A stretch of DNA of 64,000 bases from Varroa destructor (lineage: Eukaryota; Arthropoda; Arachnida; Mesostigmata; Varroidae): NCBI RefSeq assembly GCF_002443255.2, contig NW_019211458.1, forward strand, positions 19,547,509 through 19,611,508, given 5' to 3'. The stretch's first letter is position 1; each line of letters starts with the position of its first letter. The notes beneath the pieces were generated by a model. The model saw only the letters and a program-made list of their open reading frames with translations, was not told the origin of the DNA and made no database searches. This document shows positions 37,901-51,200 of this stretch, piece by piece. The translations under genes were made by a program, and so were the position numbers.

Positions 37901-38469
37901 GTGCGTATGGCACATCATGGTCATCCACGACCATATCGTCCCTCACATTCTTTTTTCTAGCAAGCGCTTCCTCTCTGCATACGTACGTTGTACACGCATA
38001 GATGTGAACGACAATAGGCAAACGAAGACTGCACACGAAGCAAACAATAAACAACAACAACGGTACGAACACCAAAAACAAGATTCAATACTGTCGGCTG
38101 TAGTAGCCTTGTCGTTGCAGTAGTACACGATCATTCGACGAGGCACAACCGACCGTTTGGGCTCATCCGCGTTCTTGTTGACCACCTCATGTTGTCTGCA
38201 TTGTCACACTCGCTTAGCTGCGGTGGTTCAGGCCCGACCGACGATCGGCCAGTTCGCCTGCCTAGTCGATTCAGGGGGGGTCATCTTCCTTTTGTAATCA
38301 CTTATCCTATAATAGATAGGTATTATTGCTGCTTGTTGTCGCTTGAATTTCATTGTACTTTACTATACCGGGTAGTCGATTGTATATCTTTTTGCTGGCA
38401 ACAGACCACAGAAATGAGGGAGACGACATCGAGCGTGCAGAAGAGTGCCCCATAAAAGAGTGAGACAGG

Positions 38470-38493
38470 GAGAGAGAGAGAGAGAGAGAGAGA
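38470..38493. repeat. (GA)n microsatellite
   Basis: Twelve GA units; on the minus strand these make serine-leucine runs in three overlapping frames, which are artefacts. Confidence 0.97.
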
Positions 38494-39522
38494 ATAACGA
38501 AAAAAAGCTTCGGCCGGTGAGAGAAACTTGCAGCAGAATACGCAGCGCACAATGCGACGTCCTACCTATCGCAGAGGTCGTCGCGGAGCAACAGAGGTTG
38601 GTCGACATGATGCGAAAATGAAAAGAGCGAGGAAAAAAGCTCCGCCAGACACGAACACAAGATGCCGGTGAGTCGAGTCGCTGCTGAGTTCGGTTCTCAC
38701 CACTCGTGAACTCGACCGGCGCCTCCGTTGAGCCACTAACTCAATCAACAGTTTCGGTAGCAACAGCCGCATAGAACCAATTGAGCGGCGTTGAAAAGCG
38801 GCGTTGTTCATCGCGCTCATTCGGACCCCGATCATTTCTCGTACTTTCGTCACCCATCGTAAGCGGTGATCGTAGCAAAGGCTGGCAGACGCCGGCACAA
38901 CGAGTGCCGAACCATCAACGGAGTAGACCCGATGCGGCCAAAAGAACAGCCGTCAGCAAGCGTTTCCACGACAGACAATAATCGCGCAAATAGAAGCTGT
39001 TCTTCGCCAGAGCGGAGTCGTGGTCCTCACCAGGCAGCAAAAAATGGCGCATATAACATGAAAAATCAGGGGAAAAGATGGGGTGGAGAAAAATGAAAAC
39101 TGGCTTTCTTTTTTACATTTTCGTTTTCCGTCTGGGCCTTCGTCTTAGTGATTTCCCTTTGTAGGAGCGGCTCCGACTGGTCACCAACGTGTACTGCCAA
39201 CTGATTAAAATCGCTAACGTTTACTACCGTGAGGGTCCCATAATTAACGCCAATGTGTTAACAGAAAAAATGCTGCTCGAAGTTGTATGTAACGCGTTAT
39301 TTCGTCCTGAGGCCAGGCAACTCAACCGTATCTCAACGGCTTTTGTAACGATTAAATAGTAAGCAAAACCCTCGACTGGAAGTGTAGAAGCAGAATGTAT
39401 AAAGGTACCCCATTGTAGCTACTATATATGCGTATCTAATTAGATTGTACTTTATCCGCGCGCTGAGGTGACGATAGCAATGAGCACAAATTGCGAATAC
39501 CCGACTCAATAAACACAGAGCG

Positions 39523-39711
39523 ATGGAAATGGCGAATGTTTGGATTTCTCGTCAAACCAAAGAATCAGCTCTTCCAGAAAATGCTCAATTTAATCATAAT
39601 ACTAAACACTACTACACTTACAGATTTCGCAGATATGTTATGACAAACCTTCAAACAATTAAAAAATATAAACAATCCGGATATGTTTGCTTGACGCCAC
39701 CCGATACCTAA
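39523..39711 (+). CDS. Small ORF, 62 residues, lysine/tyrosine-rich
   Basis: An ATG start leads to a 62-codon frame that is polar and basic, with several tyrosines. A TACACTTACAG acceptor-like site lies inside it at about 39613-39623, so only the second half might be an exon. No domain is recognised. It is short enough to be chance. Confidence 0.12.
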   Translation: MEMANVWISRQTKESALPENAQFNHNTKHYYTYRFRRYVMTNLQTIKKYKQSGYVCLTPPDT

Positions 39712-41089
39712 TCTTTGAGCTATATAAGGTCAGCGCCAAAATGGGCCCTTTCGCTTTCCAACAGTAATGCATATGGTATTGTACTGTTATCTTAGCCAGC
39801 TTACGATGGCAATCTATCATTTCGTTTTTATCTGTCAGAAGTAAATTATGCAAATCTCAGATTTGGCATAGCAGACGGCACGGTACGTTCCGTCGTATAC
39901 AATTAGTATAGCTGTTTCCTCCAAATTCGATAGCAGTCGAGTTCAACCTAGTTCTCGGGGCAGAATAGTTTCTCCTGTTTTTGTCATGCCCACATGCTGT
40001 GTACGCCCACACAATCTGGGTGTCGGCACGAAATAGCTGGTAGAACGAACATAAGGAACGGTTATCAGGGGCCTAGATCTCAGCCTCGTTTATGCCGACT
40101 GAAATCAGGTAGAAGTAGTCATAGGGTAACACTAGCACTAGTGGTTATATTACCACTTGATGTAAGAGCGGAAATGTCCAGTTGCTGATTGCTACCAGGC
40201 CGTGCGCAGCGGAGCGACAAAATTCGACATAGTGGGCCCTTACCTCGTATATGAGATAGGATAAGGAGGCTAGGTTGAAAAAAGCTTTTAAAGTTCACTA
40301 AATGAACAGACCCCATCGAGGTTTCGCAAGAGCCATACATATCGTTGCCAGCCAGTGATCACTGCTTATTATCGCGTCAAGTGGAATGATAACAATATTG
40401 TGCTGTCTAGGCTTGAAGCAGAGTCATCAATAATACCTGTTTTAATATAAATCTACCACAGGAAGTATGACAGATGCTGGATAAAGCTTAATGGGTTTAC
40501 GAAATAGATCTCCAAGTAATCTTACCCTATAATTCGGATATTTGCAAAGTAACAGTAATTAAAAAATAACAAAGTAACAATAATGATCTTTACTATCACA
40601 GTGATTCACACAGTTAATAAATGAAATACGCATATAGGTTGCTGAGATCATCTTTTTTGTTGTTTAAAGGCATATTGGTCACACAGTTTGTGGGGAAGCA
40701 ATGACTGTTGACGTTTTTGAAACGACGTCGTCAGAACACTCGTCCCGAATTGTAGCCCACTACCACTAATTATAGCGTCACTGTTCGTGTCTGTGTTATT
40801 GATTAGTAGGTCGATTATGGCTATTAGGAAAACATTTACGAAGTCGTGCATATTTTTTCTTATCGTATTTAAACGCTGCGCTTGGAAAAGGTTTCTGTTT
40901 TTATTGTTCGGGCATCGTCCCAGACTAGACTCTATTTATAATAATATATAGGGCATCTTTTAGCGCGCCCAGCTGCTCATGTGAGCATTATCTGGAAAAG
41001 CGTCACGAACTTTAGGGACGACGCCAGGTTGATCCCTATATCATTCTGTAGCAATACTCCGCACGCTGGTCTGTAACGCCCCTGCCACC

Positions 41090-41680
41090 TTGATCGGCGG
41101 CTTTTCAGCTGGTGTTCTTGCTGGCTCGTTCGCCCTCACGTGCGATCGGCATAGGCTTGTGATAACAGAGACAAACGCCTACCGATTTAGTCCCATATAT
41201 CTGTCAGTTACCGCTCTTTGTATGCACGCAGTGGCTTCACACAGAGTTACATGCACTGGCTTTCTGTGGCACTTTGCGGCAAACATCGCCTTTAAAGCCA
41301 ATGACGACCACTACATAGGCGCAAGACCGCGATGCCGCGGCCCCGTAAGGACACTCTGCTCGGAGAAGGCACAATGCGCAGGCCAGACCGCAAGGTTTGA
41401 TCGGTCTCATAAAGAACTCGCTCGAAAGAATACAGTTGAATTCTTGAACTCCATAATCCGATCTGAGGGAAGGCTGGACGATTATCGGCTAGCGGAACCG
41501 ATACGCGCTGGGTGGCGGCGATCCTTATGGCTATCGTTCTTGCGTTCGCTTGCTTCTCTTCTTTGTGGCGGCTTTTTGACTAGCGCACAATCGCCTACAC
41601 TACGGAGATCGTTGCAGATGGTACATGTCTGCAGCTATAAAGTACTGTGCTTCGCTCTTTATATATATGTAGATATATAA
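41090..41680 (+). CDS. Open frame of 196 codons, unknown
   Basis: The longest open frame in the window, starting at a TTG and lying in GC-richer sequence where stops are rarer. The peptide is arginine- and cysteine-rich without an ordered pattern. It ends in a stretch encoded by a TA-rich tract, typical of accidental read-through into a microsatellite. I do not recognise a domain and lean towards chance. Confidence 0.1.
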   Translation: MIGGFSAGVLAGSFALTCDRHRLVITETNAYRFSPIYLSVTALCMHAVASHRVTCTGFLWHFAANIAFKANDDHYIGARPRCRGPVRTLCSEKAQCAGQTARFDRSHKELARKNTVEFLNSIIRSEGRLDDYRLAEPIRAGWRRSLWLSFLRSLASLLCGGFLTSAQSPTLRRSLQMVHVCSYKVLCFALYIYVDI

Positions 41681-43585
41681 ATATGTATAGAACAAATTGC
41701 CGCCGGTGCAATTGGGCCGCAGTATGGAAAGTATTCTAGTTGTTCGCAACCATATTATAAAGAAGCAGTGTCAACTGTTCTGTGGTCAGCCGCAATGGAA
41801 AAGTCTGTGCAATATTCATCAGCAGCAGTAGACGACGTCAGCGCCCCCGTTGCTCTATGCGCTACAACCTAAAATAGAGCATGTATTATTATATATACTC
41901 GTAGCATGGGTCGTTAATCTAATCTTCTAAATCGATAGACACAACAATATCATCTGAAAAGCGAAAAGCTCGCGTTCTGCGCATTACAATGGATAGTACG
42001 TGCGTATATCCGTGGGCATCGTCCGCAGTCGATAGATAATTCTGGTTGCCGACGCTGCTCGAATAGAGCGGGGTAGTGTTTAGGCAACGAAGGCCTACTT
42101 CCCATGCCACGACCGTATAATACTACCATTATTCGAACGATGAATACTATTCTAATTCATATTTGCTGCTTGTTATCATATCTAGCCGTCCCTGGCCACT
42201 TTGTTGTCCTGCGACATCGGAGAGAAGGATTCCGGTCTAACGGCTTCCTCATCGCCTTCGGCCTCAGTGCTCTGTGCGATCTGGCCATTCCATCCTCTTC
42301 TATTCCCTGCGAGTCTATTCGTGATGACGTATTTTGTGACTGCTAACCGAGAGGCTGACCGATTCAAAGAGTAAATCGAAAAGTTAATTATTAGATAAGG
42401 CAACTGGAAGATACAGCGCAAAGGTCGATTTCGGTCAAGATCGGCACTCCGTCGGTAAATGTTTGACCTTCTTCTGTGCTGTTCAGCCAAATGATCTATG
42501 TTTTGTCGGGAACCTTTTAGCTTAGAGAATATCGGCTGTCAGTTGACGCTGCGGCCTAGCCGGTTGACTTCGTGAAGATCAGTACTTCGATCTGGATGTT
42601 TCACGTTGTCCACGAAGTCAAATTAGTAGTGATCTAAAGATAAAATAGCCGACTCAAATATTTACCCGTGAAGGACATACGAGTTGTGAGGAGTTGATCT
42701 TCGTCGCTGGCTCATTAAAATGTTCTAGCCATAAATATTATAGGCTATGAAAATTTCCCTGGTCCTTACACGCGTCTTAATGCATTTATTTCTACTAAGT
42801 GATAATAATAACTAAATTATGACGATAAGGGAACAATATTTTTGTTCATTTCGATTCAGATGTACCTGAGGTTACAAATGTAACACAGAGAATCCGATAA
42901 TGGAGTAATGAGGTCTGGAAGGAGAAACACACCACGTAAAATACTGTACTTTGAGTTACCCGCATTGAAAAGCGATAAACTTCCTTGGAAATGAATCCCT
43001 TTTCAGCTGCATAGATGGGTAAAAGTCTTAGCTAAAAGCGGTCCGTAGGCCGATACTTGACGATTACCTAGGCAAGCTCATTAATATACCAAATTTTTAC
43101 CCGAACAGAGTAGTTGTGCGTGAAATGAAATTGTCTACGTTTGCGACCTATCTAGTCCTTCAGATATTCAGCAGTGTGCTAAATCTGTGGTAAACCTTCA
43201 ACTCACTTATAGGATTCACATATGTGTCTTTTAGTTCCGTCCTATTATAAGACAGACGCAGTCTTCGCTCTGCTTTGGCCAGAAGGCAGCACTTAGGGTT
43301 CCCCAAGTCGTTTGTAGGGGATCAGCTAGCTCGCAGTATTTCGACAATATCCGGCTATACAAATTTTCTGAGAAGTCGAAACTCGGCGAGCACAGTGAAC
43401 GGTAGGTTATGTTTACAGCTTGGTACACGGCAGAAGGCAACGTATGCACCCAGGACTGGATTGGTCAGCACGCGTTAGGCCACTTTGCTAAGGTGGCCAC
43501 ACCTGAACGGCCTCACCGGTGGCGGTTGAAAGGGCCAAGTGGTCACGGCATAGTGGAAAGCTGACAACCGTTGCGCTTACTTCAG

Positions 43586-43855
43586 AGTTTGGCCATGGCT
43601 CTATGGCATTATGAAATACTACAGCAGACGGGGAACGTAAACGCCTACCAGGCGCCCACATTTCAAAAAGGGGATTTCAGGAAGGTGTTGAGTCGAAACG
43701 TTAAATGGCAAGGCCAGCTGCCCAACTCGGCCCGATGTAACGAACGTATGCAATGCGGCGCATACTGGCAGCTCGATCAAAGTCGTCGACTGCTTTCGAG
43801 TGGTAGTCCGTGCGAACAGCCCCACTCGTCGCTGAAGGAGCTGAATCGACCCTGA
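43586..43855 (+). CDS. Candidate terminal exon (unknown protein)
   Basis: CTTACTTCAG ends at 43585. The frame after it is open for 89 codons to a TGA at 43853-43855, with an ATG at the fourth codon. The peptide is glutamine/asparagine-rich and carries cysteines only near the C-terminal half (NSARCNERMQCGAYWQLDQS). The family is not recognised. Two minus frames are also open across much of this GC-richer stretch. It lies about 0.8 kb upstream of the candidate two-exon ORF on the same strand; any link is speculative. Confidence 0.18.
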   Translation, partial: SLAMALWHYEILQQTGNVNAYQAPTFQKGDFRKVLSRNVKWQGQLPNSARCNERMQCGAYWQLDQSRRLLSSGSPCEQPHSSLKELNRP

Positions 43856-44554
43856 TTAGACCGACCGATATAACTGGACTCGTTGCGCATAACACTTCAG
43901 TTGCAGTAGACCTGTAAGAATTCTCAGTGGAGACTTACGTTTCACAAACGACCTTTAAGTGCGGTGATCGACGGACAACCTAATGCCACGAAGGTTCTTC
44001 TCGGTGGCCAGTATACGACGAAGCAAAACAACATAGGATTCGGTTGCTGCTCCCATTTTTCTAGGTCCACAGCCGTCGGTATTGGCAGCCGAAGCGGTCT
44101 AGACTTTATTGACGCAGCCGCAGTACCACGCGCAAAAATTAAACGCAGAGCCTGCGCGAAGCGACAACACTTTTAGGACAACAGGACCCTGTTCTCTGAA
44201 AGCAAAGTAAAATCACGCAGTATAATACTATAAAATAAAAATAATTTAAAACAGTGAGAAAAAAAAAGAAACGGATAGAGAAAAAGAAAACAAGAGAGGT
44301 ACATATACAGTGAAAGTAAGGAAGATGAGGACCGGAAGAGCATGATGCCAAAAAAACGAAAGAGGATGCGGAAGTGGGTGCGAATGACGTCCGCTGCGAC
44401 TACGATGGTGACATCGACGGCAGCGGATGTAGCCAGTGGGGCAATCTTCGTTACACTGTACTGCTGCTCTTAAGCGAGGATATGACGGCTGCCGCTGGGA
44501 ACGCAGCGGCTGAAGGACTGAATGGACGCCATCACATTTGAAGAACGGTTCAAC

Positions 44555-44605
44555 TGGAAGGGGGTTAGGTATTGCAGAGCGGGTGACTGAGGTTCGAGCC
44601 CGATT
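44555..44605 (+). repeat. tRNA-like A/B box pair, probable SINE remnant
   Basis: GGTTCGAGCCC at 44591-44601 fits the B-box consensus. TGGAAGGGGGTTAGGT at 44555-44570 resembles an A box, 36 bases upstream. No acceptor stem is evident. It lies just upstream of the candidate two-exon ORF, so a Pol III-type repeat may border it. Confidence 0.3.
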
Positions 44606-44679
44606 TGAGGTTAAAGAGACAGAAGGGTTTAGCTTCGACGGAAACGCGGCGGTAACCGGAATGGACGGTAGTCGAAAGA

Positions 44680-44920
44680 TTGTCAGACGAGGGTGATCGC
44701 GCGAGGGAGCAGAAATCGACTGCAGGGATTTTGAAAAAAGCTGGGTATGATGAAGCTGGGTCTACGTGTACTAACTTGCTCTGTGCTGTTTGTGCGGGTA
44801 TGTACGGTGGCGAGTCTGACTATTTCATCTGTGTCCAAATGAAAAAGCTGAAAGGCTTAGGGAAAAAGGTGTTCGGATATTTTGTGGGTACCGACCGTAC
44901 GGCAGTAATGCACGTTTGCT
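44680..44920 (+). CDS. Candidate two-exon gene, exon 1 (unknown protein)
   Basis: This frame has no stop from just before 44680 to a GTAAGT donor at 44921. The first in-frame ATG is at 44800. If that is the start, exon 1 gives about 40 residues plus one base of a split codon. The peptide is lysine-rich in the middle (MKKLKGLGKKVFGY), has several cysteines and shows no clear signal peptide. The reading frame carries across the intron at 44921-45039 and restores a cysteine codon at the junction. A tRNA-like repeat head lies about 80 bases upstream, so it could be TE-associated. No known domain is recognised. The splice pairing is seen in sequence; that it is transcribed is inference. Confidence 0.27.
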
Positions 44921-45039
44921 GTAAGTGAACTTTCTTCGTTGGTGGAAGTTTTAAAAGCAAAAGTAGGTCATCGCTTTTAATCAAATAGTAGCGACAGAAA
45001 TGATGTAGTATCCATTTTGCATTTTTTATTCATTTACAG

Positions 45040-45290
45040 GTTGTAGTAGACGCGGCCATTGCGTCACTTTCGGACAAGCACGTCCATATTCATTGGGCAA
45101 CGTTAATTCTGATGCTACGTCCCTTGATTCCACTGAGATTACAAAAGGACCCGTTTTTCGCATTGATGTGTGTTCAGGCGATAATAGCCGTATGACGTAT
45201 GAGCTTGAGCCATTCAAACTAACTAGATTCAGCTTTCGTTGGCTACCAGTCCGTATTTGCTTGTCAACAAATAGGCCCAGTTACTATTGA
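45040..45290 (+). CDS. Candidate two-exon gene, exon 2 (unknown protein)
   Basis: A T-rich tract followed by ATTTACAG ends at 45039, a good 3-prime splice site. The frame set by the upstream donor continues for 83 codons to a TGA at 45288-45290. The peptide opens with a cysteine/arginine cluster (CSRRGHC), has a central polar stretch with segments such as GPVFRIDVCSGD, and ends in a basic aromatic stretch. No domain is recognised. The predicted intron is 119 bases, short but normal for an arthropod. I saw no strong onward donor, so this would be a terminal exon. Chance remains possible, since open frames of this length are common here. Confidence 0.28.
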
Positions 45291-45299
45291 CCCAGTCAT

Positions 45300-48200
45300 C
45301 ACTTCACAAATATTAGCATCACCTAGGAACTTTAGGCATGGTGGCGTCCGTGACGATAATATCTTTCAAGGCGATCTTCCGTCAACATTCGTAATGATCT
45401 GTCCAGAAGGTCGTCCGTAGCGGCCAAATTAGCTTTTAATTGTGATTCATCGTTTCACGCGCCCTCACCTCACTCTATCTTTCAGCTAGGGAGAATTTAC
45501 GCACCTCAAACATCCGAGAAAGCCGATAAAACTGGCTACAAGCAAAAACAGCGAAAAATTTCGCTATAGCCTTTTGTTCGATGGACTCAAGCTCTCGACG
45601 AATTTTCCATTGCTAGATATGATACGATCTATGCAATATCTAGATCGAACCATTTCGTCTCTCAAAATACCTACCTCGACCTAAAGTAGTAGAAACATTA
45701 GGGGTTCCTCCTAGCACCTTCAACTGCGGTTACTCGTCCTCTGCCCTTAAGCCTATGAAGGCTTATATAAACAATTGAATGTTTTAGAATGCGCAATCTG
45801 CACGAGACATTCTGAAGGCCTCTTGCTGCACGGAGAAACAGTCACGCACAAGTTCTTTCAGTCTGTACATTGCTACTGTTGCTGTTGTCGGCTCCGTCTA
45901 CAAACGCTTACGCCTGTCTCATATCATTTTAGAAATTCGTTGAGTAGCGGCCTTATCTTTGGTTCGGCTCTGTCTGTGACTTCTTTGAATGTAGTAGCTA
46001 TCCCATAAGTTTTAATTCAGAACGAGTGTAAACAGAATTTAATGCTAAGGGTGCGTATAATCTGCTTGTGCCTATGCATTTGTGCGTACGAAAGAATATG
46101 AATATCTGCCTGTACTTATGTGCATCCAAGTAGCATCACAGCTTGTACCTTTCACTCAGCTGGGTTTCAATACAACAGCTTTCGGCTGTACGACGTATTC
46201 GACGAATACGTCGGTGAAACGCTCATGCCTAGAGAAGTTTGAAGTGGGGCATTGTGAGTACTGAAAATTGCCAGGAAAGCCAGTTGCGAGCAGCCACTTG
46301 CCATTCATCGCTTGCGCGGTGTTCGCTAATAGAATGCGGAAGGTGTTGAGCGCCAGATGCCGAATACAAATGGATGTGGTGCTAACTGCTCCTAGTTCGT
46401 ATACTGGGGCCAGGCAGCCGGCTGGCTCAGTAGAACCGCGTAGTAGGACAAACAGGCCTATAACGGCTGCCAGCTCGACCTACGCAGTAATGATGGCAGC
46501 GCCGCGACCACCGTTGGATTCAGGCGTCATCCCCATTTCATCACCTTGCTCGCTTCTACCCCCGCCGCTCGTGGAGCACTCTTTCCGCCGTCTACTCATT
46601 GTCCTTGGGAGAAGATGAGATTAAAGTGGCAAAGCCCCTTTCCGTTATATCGGGCCGGCTTCCATCTCGAAACCGCCTTCGCGTGAATAACGCATAGTTG
46701 CCGCACCACACCCAACTTCCCCTTGCACCACTCCCGACGGTGGAATTAATCATCAAAGCCCAGTGGCAATCGCACACACACCAACGCAGACCTTTATGTA
46801 GATCTCTGAAGGTTCTGTATAGACGAGGAGGCGATACAGGTGGGGCAAGCGGGGTTCGTGAAACTTCGACTACAGCGGCAATGAGTTATTCAAGATAGTT
46901 CAAAGACTACCAGCTTCTCTCGCAGTTTGTTCACCTCTGAAGGGCAGTTCGCAATAGGGGACAAATTAGCGGATTCTCCCTTTGGAAGGGCTACAGCGAG
47001 CATTGGGTGGGTAAGCGCTGATGGGAGGCTCTGGGTTCGTTCGAAAACGCGCGGGGTAACAGGGCAGACCTGCTATTGCGCGTCAGCCGAGCCGGCAGTG
47101 ACATAAATGGGCTCAAATACGGCTGTTGCGCAGATGAATGTGATAGACCAAACATGGGTGAGGGATGAAGTACGATATAGCGTTGAGTGCAATGTACTTA
47201 CGGTGGGCAGACGAGGCCGTGGCTGGCATTGATGTGACTCTATCAGATAGTTTCGATGCAAAACGTTACGATGGTAACGAAAGGGCTGGCGATAGCTAAG
47301 TTGAAAAAAGGCAAGGAAAAACGCTAGTGGGAGTGAAGCGCTGTGGGGCAAAATGTCACTATTTGTATGTGCCTATTCGTTCATCACAAAACATTATCGA
47401 ACTGATAGATTTGCCTACCATTTACAACTGATAAATGAAAGTGTCTCATCTGAAGTAAGTATTCGTAGAATATATAAGGTAAATTACGGTTACCATAAGT
47501 CGATTAGGGAACACAGAGGCATCCGAAGAAATCATCACCATACTGACAAATAAATGTAGCATTTTTAGTTAGTTCTTGTAAGTGTGCCGCATTGCAGAAA
47601 GCCTCTGTTTGTCAAGCGAGCGTTACAAACGTCATACATGTTCTTGTCCAAATAGAACATCAAGACATAGATTTAATCCGCTAATAACCCAAGCGACTTC
47701 CGTTTCTCACTGTGGAACGCTGTTCCAACAACTGTTGTTCAAGAACGTCCTCGTTTGACTCCGCTTACCGCTTCACGTAGCTCTACGACCACGTACCTGA
47801 CCCTATTATAGCATGATGTTAAAGAGGGTGAATACCCACTAGGTGTTAAAATAAATTAAAGCAGGATAACAGAACACCATAGACAATAAGCGGGTATCAA
47901 GTATTACATAAGTACACACATAGTAGGCAACTACGCGCAGCGCTGGGGTATGTTGGCCGACTCTCGAAGACTTTTACTAAGCTCGTTGGCCTTTTGTTTT
48001 CTCGCCGTTCTCCCTCTTTTCTTCATATCCTACCTCGTCTTTTTGACGTGTTTGCGCTGATATATATTCTTCTCGTATCTTTATCATAACGGTGATGCGT
48101 TGGCTAACGTTGACGTGAGACCAGCGGCCGAAGTAGCACTAGTATAAGGCTGTGATTCTTATCTTATGCACGCCGTCCACGAACACAGACGATAATGACA

Positions 48201-51200
48201 ATATCGTATCATACGACTACAGATACCATTGCAGTGACGATGTCTACAGCCACAAAGACGGTAACAGCACGAACAACAAATATCCCATTAATCACAAGCG
48301 GCTTTCTCTGTCTGATGATAAGAACTCTTCGCGTCCGACGCAGTCCCATGCGGTCTTTTGTGCTCCTCATCTCGGCTACTTCTCCGAAGAGCTTTCTACA
48401 GCTGCAACATACCTAGTGCTAGCGTTCCGCCACAACTGTGTCACCCACTGCGGCTTCTGTCACACAGAGAGAAGGACAGCGGCCCGCCACTCTCTAACTA
48501 CGGCTGCTGCAGCTACGACGCATACGAGTACAGTTGCATAGTAACCAGCTTCTCTTTGGTTACCCGTCGGCCACTGCTAGACGGCAGCGATCAATACTGA
48601 CACAGAATCCTTCTCGTCAGTAGGCTTGGTAGCATTGTCAGTATGTTCAGCAGTTTCAGGAGGTACATGGTAAGCGGGAGACACGGAATGCTAGAAGCAG
48701 TACTCTGCGAGTTAGTTTGGCAGGAAGAAGGAAGGGATCTTGAACCTTTTAAGAGGTAGCATATACGCAAGGGACTGAAGATGGCAAAAGGGACTCATCG
48801 TTGTTTGCTAGCTGGTAATCATGAATCCGCTTGGAAGGGCACAGCAGGAACGGCAGGAGACTTAGATGAAGTAGCATTACTTTTTGCCTAAGTTAGGTTT
48901 AATGTGTTGCCGAGTAATAACAGGAGAATAGTTGCCTGGGTGCTGCGACGCGACAGTTAACAGCATACAGATACACACAAAAATTTAACACACTCAGTTT
49001 CACACTCCGTCCGAGTAGGATGCAGTCACTACATACAGCCGTACATACATATATCTGTTAATGTACGCCACACGCGTTCCCTCGGCACGGAATAGCAGGT
49101 AGGCTTACTAATAGTACTATCAGTAGCGTTAATAGACTAAGCTATGATTCGTAAGTATTCACTTACATAAATAAACGATCACTTCTGAATTTATCCTGTA
49201 GTCGCCAATGCCACAAAAGTGATTCTATCTATTGCTAAAATGCAGAGTACGAACGTATGGCTGTGTACAGATGTTATGCTAGGAGGGGTAAGCGATTTAA
49301 ATTTAACTAAACAACGACGAAGTAATAGCCCGAATAAGAACAAAACAGTAATGATGCATATAAAGAATCCCTAGACGCCGCAAACATAGGGAACGTTCTG
49401 TAAAGACTTGTCCAATACTTATCAACATCCTTTGCCCTGAACGAGATACAAATAGATCTTTCATTGTTTAGATAAGTAGTAGTGTGACCTGTTGCTTTCA
49501 ATAATGTTCAATATGCGTGAAATACAAGAAAAAATAAACTTAACAATTCCAGTTATATTATGCGCAGAGGCAAGATATAGCTACGCCGCCGTCACGACAG
49601 TTAGATAGCTAAATAGCTGGTTAGCGCCGAAAAACGACGTTTTTCTTTGTCCTGTTTTCTCCTCCTATATTAAGCTTGCAATTAAATGATATTGAGTTGT
49701 TCGCTCCGAACCTGCTGCTTGCTTTGGAAGACCAGTGCAAGAAATCCGGTAGGAACAGCTCGTGTGGGGCGAGAGAACGAAACAGGTTGGCGGGGACGGG
49801 CGGACCCGATAGGTCTAAGAACGCCGTGTCAGCTGCTCTATTGGGGGCCATGAGTAGTTGAAAAAGCATGTAAAAAAGGACAGACAAAAGGAAGGAGTGG
49901 AAAAGAGAGAAAGAGATATCGGTAAGGATAATGAAATTCGGAAGAACGGCGATACAACGTATTCTTCGTCGGAAACGGACGAAACGACATACAACTTTAA
50001 CAGGCCAAGAGGCCGTATTAGAACCATCAAAGGGACGGGCAAAGAGGAGTTCGAGAACTCAACAGTTGCCTTCTAAAGAGAACTAAGATACTAGGACGTC
50101 CTCCGCATTCGATTCCTTCTGCCATAGGGCTTCATTCAAGTGTAGGAAGCCGCCATGACCCCTACTGATGATCCACAGTGACGGGGGCTCTCATGCCCAT
50201 TTAAGCGATCGAAACCCACAATTGCAGACGAGTTTTAAGCCTCACGGCTTTCGGTTTCCCATCGGTTCGGCTTCGGTGTTTCACACGTGTAATGCGTACC
50301 ACAGACAGCGGAATTTATACGCCATATCGCCTTCGTTAGCGACTAAGAATGCAAATACATAGTCTTACAGTGGTCCATGGTTTGATAGTACTGATCACTG
50401 GACGAAGGGTTACAAAATAGGAATGGATACTGATGTTAGATAAAATCGAAACAACGAGCAGATACATATGTTAGAGCGCTATTCTTTTAGCTAATACCTC
50501 TTAGAGTTTTCTAGGACCTGTGAGTAATGGCATCCCTCGAACTGGATCTAAGGTCTTATTGATTATTGTTTTGCTTCAGACTAGTACACTAAGGTGTATG
50601 AATGAATCAAAGATCAAACGTTCAAATAGTATATATTTAAAAGGTTCGCGCTTAATATATATGAATCACAAGTTGATGGATTCAATGGGCAATCAATGCG
50701 CCGAGGGTACGCATCTGCCAATGGCAGTAGGTAGTCGAAACGCGTACTTCTAAATTGGACAAGTTTGTGTACTGTCTATGCAAGTTCCATACAAGAAACC
50801 GACATAGAGATGTTGTCGGAAATTGTTCCCTAACGCAAATTTATTAGAAATGAGTCGCTGCTGTATAGTTTCCCTGTATCGTGAAAGACGTGTGCGTTGA
50901 CGATAATGAAATGTGGCGTACAAAAACTATAAGAATTATCATTTGGGGGAGTATTATTACTTACCTCATGCAATCGATTCTTTCATATAATAGTTTATAG
51001 CAACTTTTTTTGCCACTGACTTTGTATTTCTCTGGACGTCTGGGTAAATAAATGGGCCGCGTCGGCTGGAAATCTATCTTGGGTGAGTCGCTTGAAAAGC
51101 AGCTATGCTATCTATTCCGCCACTAACACTAGAGTTCTACTTTAACATACGTTCAAAAAAAACTTTACCTAATGTTCCAGACAATAAAATCAATACGTTC

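Larger units (their letters stand above)
29300..43500. other. Anonymous sequence
   Basis: Mostly AT-rich, with GC-richer patches at 31.3-31.95, 38.5-39.1 and 41.1-41.6 kb, where frames overlap on both strands. Three plus-strand frames of 78-98 codons follow each other at 30.26-31.24 kb. None was recognised. Poly-A runs of about 11 occur near 32.87, 34.48 and 37.28 kb. Confidence 0.55.

Noticed and set aside
37866..37925. Minus-strand GGTTCGAGTTC resembling a B box
   Set aside because: The A-box position is poorly matched and no T-arm pairs.
38307..38608. Three overlapping minus frames with serine-leucine runs
   Set aside because: Produced by the (GA)n tract at 38470-38493 in all three frames.
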